From: Candidatus Staskawiczbacteria bacterium
GTDB lineage: Bacteria > Patescibacteriota > Minisyncoccia > Minisyncoccales > Staskawiczbacteraceae
Reading direction: 5' to 3'
NCBI GenBank assembly: GCA_026395195.1
Contig: JAPLZD010000038.1
Coordinates: forward strand, 1 to 8,004
DNA length: 8,004 nt
Part shown: positions 1 through 5,888 of the stretch, piece by piece
Position numbering within the stretch: position 1 is the first letter of the stretch
How the letters are laid out: each line of letters begins with the position of its first letter
Made by a program: the position numbers and the translations under genes
The notes under the pieces: generated by a model
What the model saw: only the letters and a program-made list of their open reading frames with translations
What the model was told of the DNA's origin: nothing
Databases searched by the model: none

Positions 1-1
1 G

Positions 2-142
2 CCCAACACTAATAATGCCTGGTGCGCCTGTTCTGCGTTGAAAAACGGAAACTATTTTTGCATTGATTCAACAAGCTACAAAAAAGAAACGGGCACTTCC
101 TGCGATGTCCGATGTACTAATTCTGGCAAGTGCGGAGAATAA
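2..142 (+). CDS. C-terminal fragment of a probable type IV pilin (partial, 5' end outside window)
   Basis: An open frame enters from the left edge and gives 46 residues before TAA at 140-142. The fragment has six cysteines (fragment residues 8, 10, 20, 34, 38, 44) and a central 'GNYFCIDST' stretch. Pilins of Patescibacteria often end in a similar way, with a tryptophan/cysteine-rich tail containing a 'C(V/I)DS' motif, probably held by disulfides on the extracellular face. No membrane segment or leader is visible because the N-terminus is missing. The prepilin peptidase gene starts 22 bases downstream and four minor-pilin genes follow, which supports a pilin identity. The frame and stop are certain. 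The assignment as pilin is inference from context and from the look of the tail, and another small cysteine-rich secreted protein is possible. Confidence 0.6.
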   Translation, partial: PNTNNAWCACSALKNGNYFCIDSTSYKKETGTSCDVRCTNSGKCGE

Positions 143-149
143 AAATATA

Positions 150-158
150 TGATAGAAT
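150..158 (+). promoter_or_regulatory. Candidate extended -10 promoter element before pilD
   Basis: TGATAGAAT reads as an extended -10 (TG, one base, then TAGAAT, 5 of 6 matches to TATAAT). An overlapping alternative is TATGAT at 148-153. There is no good -35; CTGGCA at 123-128 is the nearest and is badly spaced. From TAGAAT, transcription would begin around 164-166, at the ATG of pilD (165), giving a nearly leaderless message. The gene may equally be read through from the upstream pilin, as no terminator hairpin is visible between them. Confidence 0.3.
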
Positions 159-164
159 AAAACA

Positions 165-962
165 ATGATAATTCTCAGTGTTTTTGTTTTTATTTTTGGC
201 GTTTGCATTGGGAGCTTTTTAAATTGCTTAATTTACCGAATGGAGCAAAATAAAAAAGCAACCGGACGATCTTTCTGCCCCCATTGCAAACATATTTTAA
301 GCTGGCAGGATTTGTTTCCTGTTTTTAGTTTTTTATTATTGCAGGGAAAATGCCGTTATTGCCAAAAGAAGATATCCTGGCAGTATCCGATTGTAGAAAT
401 ATCAACGGGTGTTTTATTTATTTTTATATTTTTGTCATTTGGATTTGTTTCGGATTTCGGATTTCGTGCTTCGGATTTCATAAAACTTTGTTTTATGCTT
501 TATATCGCCTCTGTTTTAATTATTATTTTTGTTTACGATTTAAAACACTATTTAATTCCGGAAAAGGTTTTATTTCCGGCTATTTTTATATATTTAGCCT
601 ATCGTTTGTCAGAGATATTTACTTCAAATTTTGCCTCATTCGGCAGCTATATTTTAGCAGCTGCAATAGCTTCGGGATTTTTCTGGGTAATTTGGTTTTT
701 TTCCAGGGGAAAATGGATGGGATTTGGCGATGTGGAGCTGGCCATTTTAATGGGGCTTTTACTTGGGTTAGCGAATGTGCTGGCAGCCTTGTTTTTGGCT
801 TTCTTTTTTGGTGCTATAATAAGTTTAATATTGCTCGGGTTTTACGGAAAAAATCTTAAAAGCGAAGTTCCTTTTGGCCCATTTTTAATTACAGGAGCTT
901 TTGTTGCGCTAATGTGGGGGCAACAAATAATTCAATGGTATGTGCAATTATTTAAAATTTAA
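165..962 (+). CDS. pilD: Prepilin peptidase / N-methyltransferase (type IV pilus, A24 aspartic protease)
   Basis: This inner-membrane enzyme removes the positively charged leader of type IV prepilins after glycine and may methylate the new N-terminus. The 265-residue product matches the usual PilD length. In order it shows an N-terminal membrane segment with the family motif GSFLNCLIYR (16-25), a cytosolic zinc-binding loop with C38-x2-C41 and C63-x2-C66, and then several hydrophobic helices. The two expected catalytic aspartates are present: D125 in YDLKHYLIP and D189 in GFGD (186-189). The cysteine loop is typical of full-length bifunctional PilD rather than the short peptidase-only forms. 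ATG 165 is the only start after an in-frame TAG at 153-155, and there is no Shine-Dalgarno sequence. The gene lies between a pilin tail and four prepilin genes, which are its likely substrates, and its 3' end overlaps the next gene by 23 bases. Residues 93-105 carry an odd repeated segment, listed separately. Confidence 0.95.
   Translation: MIILSVFVFIFGVCIGSFLNCLIYRMEQNKKATGRSFCPHCKHILSWQDLFPVFSFLLLQGKCRYCQKKISWQYPIVEISTGVLFIFIFLSFGFVSDFGFRASDFIKLCFMLYIASVLIIIFVYDLKHYLIPEKVLFPAIFIYLAYRLSEIFTSNFASFGSYILAAAIASGFFWVIWFFSRGKWMGFGDVELAILMGLLLGLANVLAALFLAFFFGAIISLILLGFYGKNLKSEVPFGPFLITGAFVALMWGQQIIQWYVQLFKI
441..479 (+). repeat. Imperfect GGATTTC / CTTCGGATTTC short repeat inside pilD
   Basis: These 39 bases consist of repeated GGATTT(C) words spaced by short T/C/G linkers, with GGATTT occurring four times. 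In the pilD frame they encode GFVSDFGFRASDF (residues 93-105), two related units of the type GF-(x)-SDF. The segment falls in a loop between predicted membrane helices and far from the zinc loop and the catalytic aspartates, where an insertion could be tolerated. It looks unlike the surrounding isoleucine/leucine-rich coding sequence. Confidence 0.6.
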
Positions 963-1602
963 AAATAGAAATTTTCAGCCAGGCATAAGTTTGATAGAGA
1001 TTGTTGTTGTAATAGTCATAATAGCCATATTTTCAACGATTATAATAGCTGATTTTCCCAGGATTTTGAAAAATTTTGCGCTTTCAAGGGCAACCTACAA
1101 ATTGGCGCAGGATTTAAGGAAAACCCAAGACTTGGGTTTGTCCGGACTTAGGACTCATGACTCAGCTGGCAATGAAATAACAAGCATAAAAGGATATGGC
1201 ATTTATGTTTTTGTTGACCCCAACGCAACGACAACAAATTATGTTGTATATGCTGACTTGTCGGACGTAGACAATGACCTTGGCAGCAAAAATTATGACG
1301 GCCCTTCTGCTTATATTTATTGCACAGATGTAACCAGCCCCAGTTCGGATTGCATTTTAGATGAAATAGATGTTTCAAAGGAAAACAAAGATTTGTATAT
1401 AAAAAGGCTGGTGAATACCAACCAAGATTTTGTCAGCATAAATTTCAGTCCGCCGGATTTTGTTAATATTGATACTAAGTGCGTGCAGCTATGCGACCAT
1501 CAGCCGAGCTCCGAGGTGGGAATTGTTTTGGGATTGCTTTCCGACAATTCGGCGGAAAGAACAGTGTGGGTGAATACCTCGGGTCTTGTAAAAATTGAAT
1601 AA
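940..1602 (+). CDS. Minor pilin / pseudopilin, GspH/FimT (FimU)-like
   Basis: A 220-residue prepilin-like protein. It has a short leader with basic residues K6, K8 and R10, a cleavage glycine at G15, and then the mature N-terminus ISLIEIVVVIVI with the conserved glutamate at mature position +5 (E20). About 20 hydrophobic residues follow and form the membrane and assembly helix. 'SRATYKLAQDLRKTQDLGLSG' (about 54-74) and the closing 'RTVWVNTSGLVKIE' resemble GspH/FimT proteins, where a late beta strand carries a V-N-x-x-G pattern. Its expected role is as a tip or priming subunit of a type IV pilus or pseudopilus after processing by the adjacent PilD. ATG 940 lies inside the end of pilD, in another frame, with a 23-base overlap that suggests translational coupling. 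No in-frame ATG lies between it and the leader glycine. The soluble domain is poorly conserved, so the subtype rests partly on gene order. Confidence 0.8.
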   Translation: MCNYLKFKNRNFQPGISLIEIVVVIVIIAIFSTIIIADFPRILKNFALSRATYKLAQDLRKTQDLGLSGLRTHDSAGNEITSIKGYGIYVFVDPNATTTNYVVYADLSDVDNDLGSKNYDGPSAYIYCTDVTSPSSDCILDEIDVSKENKDLYIKRLVNTNQDFVSINFSPPDFVNIDTKCVQLCDHQPSSEVGIVLGLLSDNSAERTVWVNTSGLVKIE

Positions 1603-1610
1603 CTTAAAAA

Positions 1611-2228
1611 ATGCAAAAGGATTCAAAAAATAAAAAGGGATTTACAATAATTGAGCTGATGATCACGATTTTTATTCTGTCTTTTGCTGTTGTTGGAATT
1701 TTTGCTGCTTTTTCTGTTATGGCTTCTTTAGTTTATGATGCAACGGACAGGCTGATAGCGGCCTATCTTGGCCAGGAAGGCATGGAAATAGTCAGGAATA
1801 TCAGAGACAGTAATTGGCTTAATATAGATGCGGGAGCTAACGCCAGCTGGCTTGACGGGCTTTCCGATGATGCAATCAATTATAGCGTTGATTGTCATTC
1901 AATAGGATGCGAAGCAGATTATTTGGCAACAAACCTGGCAACCTGGTCGGATAGGTATTTGTTTTTGAAAAATGGAATTTATTCTTACGACCAAACCGGT
2001 TCGCCAACAAAATTTAAAAGAAAAATTAAGATTGAGCCGTTAACAGACGTAGATGGAAGCAGCAATCATATTATTAAGGTTATTGTTGAAACTTCCTGGG
2101 ACCAAAAAGGAACCATTTTCAGCGCCGGAAATTTGGCGAGCGATTGTAATCCGGCTAACTGCGTTACAATTGTAGCGACCCTATACGATTGGTATAATTA
2201 TTCACTCAACCCAATATGGACGCCGTAA
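1611..2228 (+). CDS. Minor pilin, PilV/GspI-like
   Basis: A 205-residue prepilin. The leader MQKDSKNKKG ends at G10 and is followed by FTIIELMITIFILSF, with glutamate at mature +5 (E15) and a continuous hydrophobic helix to about residue 38. 'AAYLGQEGMEIVRNIRDSNWL' (about 45-65) is a phrase I associate with PilV/GspI-type minor pilins in Patescibacteria. The region after it (about 130-205) looks like a small beta domain ending 'TIVATLYDWYNYSLNPIWTP', comparable to the LxNW-type end of PilV-like proteins. Two or more cysteine pairs (for example in VDCHSIGCEAD and SDCNPANC) may form disulfides outside the cell. It starts 8 bases after the previous stop with only an A-rich upstream stretch (no Shine-Dalgarno), and its 3' end overlaps the next gene by 13 bases. 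It is expected to act in the pilus tip complex with its neighbours. Confidence 0.8.
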   Translation: MQKDSKNKKGFTIIELMITIFILSFAVVGIFAAFSVMASLVYDATDRLIAAYLGQEGMEIVRNIRDSNWLNIDAGANASWLDGLSDDAINYSVDCHSIGCEADYLATNLATWSDRYLFLKNGIYSYDQTGSPTKFKRKIKIEPLTDVDGSSNHIIKVIVETSWDQKGTIFSAGNLASDCNPANCVTIVATLYDWYNYSLNPIWTP

Positions 2229-2875
2229 ATAAAAAAAACAAGGGATTTACTATTGTGGAAATGGCTGTTGTCATGGCTATATTTTTGTTTGTCATTGGAG
2301 CGGCTGTTTCTATATTTCTCTCTGTTGTCAGCCATCAAAAAAGAATTTTAGCCCAAGAGCAGCTTTTAAACCAAGTCAGCTATGCATTAGAATACATGTC
2401 AAAAGGTTTGAGGATGGCAAGGCCCGAGCTTAATTACAACTGCATGGTTTATGAAGACAAAGATGGCATTAAATCGGATACAGTTAATGGCGGATTTATT
2501 TATTTATTGACGCGTCTTGATGGTGGAGCATACCGGGGGGTAAAATTTTTGAATCAATCGGATGTTATTAATGGAAATCCTCTTTGCCAGGAATTTTTCT
2601 TGGATAATGGAGTCGTAAAAGAAATAAGAAACGGCTCAGAGCCGGTAGCAATCACTTCGCCGAGCTTTGTTGTAAACTCCATGAGAATTTCCATAAATGG
2701 AAAAGACGGTACGTCGGCGAGTTGTGTTGGACAGGAGTATGCATGCGGGGCTTCTGACGCTGATTTTGTACAGCCCAGAATAACAATTGTTTTTAATATT
2801 TCGGTTCCCGGCGACAGCGAGCCGGAAAGGACTTTTCAAACAACGGTTTCCCAAAGAAATCTTAATGTAAAATGA
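2216..2875 (+). CDS. Minor pilin, PilW/GspJ-like
   Basis: A 219-residue prepilin. The leader MDAVNKKNKG is cut after G10, and the mature part starts FTIVEMAVVMAIFLFVIGAA with glutamate at +5 (E15). The helix continues into 'LAQEQLLNQVSYALEYMSKGLRMARPE' (about 45-72), the amphipathic helix and 'R-x-AR' region typical of GspJ/PilW-like proteins. The remainder looks like a beta-rich soluble domain that closes with 'RTFQTTVSQRNLNVK'; endings of the QTTVSQR type are familiar from GspJ-like prepilins of uncultured Patescibacteria. Five cysteines are visible. ATG 2216 lies within the last codons of the preceding gene (13-base overlap), and the TGA stop (2873-2875) overlaps the next ATG in an ATGA arrangement, so the three genes are probably translationally coupled. 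This TGA shows that the organism uses it as a stop codon. Confidence 0.8.
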   Translation: MDAVNKKNKGFTIVEMAVVMAIFLFVIGAAVSIFLSVVSHQKRILAQEQLLNQVSYALEYMSKGLRMARPELNYNCMVYEDKDGIKSDTVNGGFIYLLTRLDGGAYRGVKFLNQSDVINGNPLCQEFFLDNGVVKEIRNGSEPVAITSPSFVVNSMRISINGKDGTSASCVGQEYACGASDADFVQPRITIVFNISVPGDSEPERTFQTTVSQRNLNVK

Positions 2876-3873
2876 TGAGGATATTTTTTGTTAAAAATAA
2901 AAAAGGAGTTTCACTGATTATAGCATTCTTTATAATGGTAATTATTCTTGCCGTGGTTTTTTCCATCAGCGGGCTTCTGTACAGCGAAATTAAAATTATA
3001 AGAAACATGGGAAACTCTACAATCAGTGTTTCTGCTGCTGACAGCGGAGTGGAAAAAGTTCTTTATTATGATACTAAGGTTTTTTCAACGCCAACAGATG
3101 CAAGTGGCGACCCAATAAAAATTGAGAGGGGCCTATGCACAATGAATCTTCATGACCTGCAAACTAATCCTTATGCCTGCACCGAGGATACTTCCGCAAA
3201 CATTGATTCTACCGAACATAGCATTTACTGTAATAATAGTGCTCCGCCTCAAATTGCCGATGGAGATGTTGCGAGTCATTCTAAGGGATGTGATCCTGGC
3301 GTTTGCGACGATTGCAAAGTTTCTTTTGACACGGCTTTTGACACGGCTTCCGACGGCAGAAAATATCATGTTGATGCATCTATTAAGCCGTCAGCTGACG
3401 GAAAGAACTCTATTTTTCAAATAGATTCTCTGGGGAAGTATAAAGGTTCGTCAAGAAAATTTAAAGTAATACTTGTGATTGAAAAGGGCGAAGGAGCAAT
3501 TGTTGTAGATAACGATTGCATATATCCGCTGTCTATTCCAGGGGGAGCGTCAATTTCTATTTATGCCCATATAGTTGACGTTAATAATGTCGCCGTGAGT
3601 CCGGTTACAGCTAAAATATATAAATATTCTGATAATAGCTTGGTAGATTCAATTGATCTTAATTGCTATACCAGCAACGCATATAATACTTCTACTTCCT
3701 GCGCGGAAGGACAATATGCAAATGCTTTTTGGGCGGTAACCTGGACTACTGGTGATACAACTCCAGCTACGGCTTATTATGTCAACTTGGAAATCAAAGA
3801 TACAATGGGGCCTCCGGCAGCACCTGGACCCAACGAAAAAACAGTTACAAAGGTTCCTTATTGCACCCCATAA
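2872..3873 (+). CDS. PilX/GspK-like pilin with extra C-terminal domain
   Basis: A 333-residue protein with leader MMRIFFVKNKKG (G12) and mature start VSLIIAFFIMVIILAVVF. The residue at mature +5 is isoleucine (I17) rather than glutamate, as in GspK and PilX families, whose members sit at the pilus or pseudopilus tip. 'SAADSGVEKVLYYD' (about 54-67) matches the 'A-A-E/D-S/A-G' segment after the PilX helix. A first soluble region ends near residue 205 with 'FQIDSLGKYKGSSRKFKVILVIEKG'. A further region (about 213-312, starting DNDCIYPLSIPGG) has the alternating pattern of an immunoglobulin-like beta sandwich and may be a surface-exposed adhesin-like domain; this is inference. The protein has ten cysteines (89, 103, 120, 140, 145, 148, 216, 265, 277, 331). 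A 12-base tandem duplication adds FDTA twice (about 152-159). The start overlaps the previous stop (ATGA), and the second ATG (2875) is an equally good start. Confidence 0.75.
   Translation: MMRIFFVKNKKGVSLIIAFFIMVIILAVVFSISGLLYSEIKIIRNMGNSTISVSAADSGVEKVLYYDTKVFSTPTDASGDPIKIERGLCTMNLHDLQTNPYACTEDTSANIDSTEHSIYCNNSAPPQIADGDVASHSKGCDPGVCDDCKVSFDTAFDTASDGRKYHVDASIKPSADGKNSIFQIDSLGKYKGSSRKFKVILVIEKGEGAIVVDNDCIYPLSIPGGASISIYAHIVDVNNVAVSPVTAKIYKYSDNSLVDSIDLNCYTSNAYNTSTSCAEGQYANAFWAVTWTTGDTTPATAYYVNLEIKDTMGPPAAPGPNEKTVTKVPYCTP
3323..3349 (+). repeat. 12-base in-frame tandem duplication in the PilX-like gene
   Basis: CTTTTGACACGG occurs twice in direct tandem (3323-3334 and 3335-3346), followed by a CTT start of a third copy. 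It encodes FDTAFDTA and keeps the frame. It looks like a recent slippage duplication in the soluble region of a surface protein. Confidence 0.85.
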
Positions 3874-3892
3874 TCTTGAATAAAAAGTAATT

Positions 3893-5887
3893 ATGCCGAG
3901 CAAACAAGAAGCAAAAAAAAGAATAGAAAAATTAAGGGAAACTATAAACCATCATCGGTATCTATATCACGTTTTAGATAAGCAGGAAATTTCAGATGCT
4001 GCATTGGACTCTTTAAAAAAAGAGCTTTTTGATTTAGAGCAGGAATATCCGGATTTAATAACAGAAGATTCGCCAACGCAAAGAGTCGGAGGCAAACCCT
4101 TAAAAGAATTCAAAAAAGTAAAACACTCTCAAAGAATGCTTTCTTTTAACGACGCATTTTCAAAAGAAGATATGCAAGATTGGCAGGAAAGGTTTTTTAA
4201 ATTATTATCTGATAAAGAAAAAAGTAAAATTAACTATTATGTTGAATTAAAAATTGACGGCTTGGCAATTGAATTAATTTACAAAAATGGAATTTTGCAG
4301 GCCGGTTCTACAAGAGGGGATGGAAGCATTGGAGAAGATATTACGCAGAACTTAAAAACAGTTGAAGCAATTCCTCTGGCAATAAATGAAAAACGGGAAA
4401 TAATTGTCCGCGGCGAAGTTTTTATCACCAAAAAAGAATTTGAAAGAATAAATAAAGAGCAAAAGAAAAAAGGATTAGCTGTTTATGCAAATCCAAGAAA
4501 CATTGCGGCGGGTTCTGTAAGGCAGTTAGATCCAAAAATTACCTCGTCAAGAAAATTAGACTCTTTTGCCTATGAGCTGCTTACTGACTTTGGGCAAAAA
4601 ACCCATGAAGATAAGCACAAAATATTAAAAGAATTGGGTTTTAAAACAAACAAGCATAATAAATACTGCAAGAATTTGGATGAAGTTTTACAATTTAGGG
4701 AGCATTGGAAAAAAGAGAGGGAAAAATTAGATTATGAAATTGACGGAGTTGTTGTTTTGATAAATAATAATGAAATTTTTGAAAAGCTTGGAATTGTGGG
4801 CAAAGCTCCTCGTGCTGGGATTGCTTTTAAGTTTCCGCAGGCAGAGGCAACAACAAAAGTTTTAGATATTAAAGTACAGGTTGGCAGAACCGGGGCCATG
4901 ACACCAGTTGCGGTTTTAGAACCTGTACAAGTTACGGGGATTACAATTACCAGGGCGACTTTGCATAATGAAGACGAAATAAAAAGATTGGGTTTAAAAA
5001 TTGGAGATACGGTTATTGTTGGCAGGGCCGGAGATGTCATTCCAGACATTATAAAAGTTTTGCCGGAGCTGCGGACCGGCCATGAGAGAAATTTTAAAAT
5101 GCCAACTCATTGCCTTTCTTGCGGAACAAAGTTGGAGAAGTCAGAAACAGAAGTTTTGTTGCGGTGTCCAAATCCAAAATGTTTTGCCAAGCAGAGAAGA
5201 AATTTTTATCATTTTGCTTCAAGAACGGCTTTTAATTTTGACGGCTTGGGTCCAAAAATTATTGACAGGTTATTAGACGAAGGTATAATTCAGGATCCTT
5301 CAGATTTGTTTGATTTAAAAGAAGAAGATGTGGTAGGTTTGGAAAGGTTTGCAGAAAAATCAGCTAAAAATTTAATAAAAACAATTCAAAATAAAAAAGA
5401 GATTGCCTTGGCAAAATTTATTTATGCTTTGGGAATTAGAAATGTGGGCGAAGAAACCGCAATTGATTTAGCAAAACATTTCCAAAATATAAAAAAAATA
5501 AAAGAAGCGAAACTGGAAGATTTTGAAAAGATTTTAGATATTGGGCCAATTGTTGCAAAATCAATTCACGAATGGTTTGGCCAAAAAGATAATTTAAAGT
5601 TTTTAGACAAGCTGGAAAGTAAATTAGAAATTACAAATCCGAAGCCTAAAGCAGGAAGTGATAAGCTAAAAGGCAAAACATTCGTTTTGACAGGAAGTTT
5701 AGAAAAAATGTCTCGCGACCAAGCTCGGGCAAAAATTAGAGAACTAGGCGGAGATGTTTCAGAATCTGTGTCTTCAAAAACAGATTATGTTGTGGTAGGC
5801 TCAGACCCGGGGAGCAAGGTCGACCGCGCCCGCAAACTTGGCGTAAAAACTTTAGACGAACAAGAATTTTTAAATTTTATAAAGTAG
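3893..5887 (+). CDS. ligA: NAD-dependent DNA ligase LigA
   Basis: LigA seals nicks in duplex DNA using NAD+ and is essential for replication and repair. The 664 residues match the normal family length, and all domains are present. Domain Ia, for NMN binding, covers about 1-65 (YLYHVLDKQEISDAALDSL). The nucleotidyltransferase domain has catalytic K120 in KIDG, STRGDG at 139-144, GE at 174-175 and EIDGVVV at 282-288. The OB fold covers about 320-395, with VGRTG at 330-334 and GDTVIVGRAGDVIP at 371-384. A four-cysteine zinc finger is formed by C407, C410, C425 and C430. A helix-hairpin-helix region covers about 445-575 (GIRNVGEETA, ILDIGPIVA). The C-terminal BRCT domain covers about 590-664 (GKTFVLTGSLEKMSRDQ, SSKTDYVVVG). 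The position usually occupied by tyrosine in the Ia motif 'D-A-E-Y-D' is leucine here (L38). ATG 3893 is the first start after an in-frame TAA at 3881, with no Shine-Dalgarno. It follows the pilin genes after 19 bases. Confidence 0.97.
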   Translation: MPSKQEAKKRIEKLRETINHHRYLYHVLDKQEISDAALDSLKKELFDLEQEYPDLITEDSPTQRVGGKPLKEFKKVKHSQRMLSFNDAFSKEDMQDWQERFFKLLSDKEKSKINYYVELKIDGLAIELIYKNGILQAGSTRGDGSIGEDITQNLKTVEAIPLAINEKREIIVRGEVFITKKEFERINKEQKKKGLAVYANPRNIAAGSVRQLDPKITSSRKLDSFAYELLTDFGQKTHEDKHKILKELGFKTNKHNKYCKNLDEVLQFREHWKKEREKLDYEIDGVVVLINNNEIFEKLGIVGKAPRAGIAFKFPQAEATTKVLDIKVQVGRTGAMTPVAVLEPVQVTGITITRATLHNEDEIKRLGLKIGDTVIVGRAGDVIPDIIKVLPELRTGHERNFKMPTHCLSCGTKLEKSETEVLLRCPNPKCFAKQRRNFYHFASRTAFNFDGLGPKIIDRLLDEGIIQDPSDLFDLKEEDVVGLERFAEKSAKNLIKTIQNKKEIALAKFIYALGIRNVGEETAIDLAKHFQNIKKIKEAKLEDFEKILDIGPIVAKSIHEWFGQKDNLKFLDKLESKLEITNPKPKAGSDKLKGKTFVLTGSLEKMSRDQARAKIRELGGDVSESVSSKTDYVVVGSDPGSKVDRARKLGVKTLDEQEFLNFIK

Positions 5888-5888
5888 A

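Noticed and set aside
350..859. A 169-codon open frame on the plus strand inside pilD, in another frame
   Set aside because: It lies wholly within pilD, whose motifs are unmistakable. Its product is a phenylalanine/tyrosine/cysteine-rich string without family features, as expected from reading T-rich membrane-protein DNA out of frame.
3152..3424. A 90-codon plus-strand open frame within the PilX-like gene
   Set aside because: It is fully nested in a well-supported gene and has a repetitive L/T/R-rich product with no recognisable features.
4732..5049. A 105-codon minus-strand open frame opposite ligA
   Set aside because: It mirrors the most conserved part of ligA (adenylation and OB regions). 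The product is a P/T/S-rich shadow, and no other gene in the window is on the minus strand.
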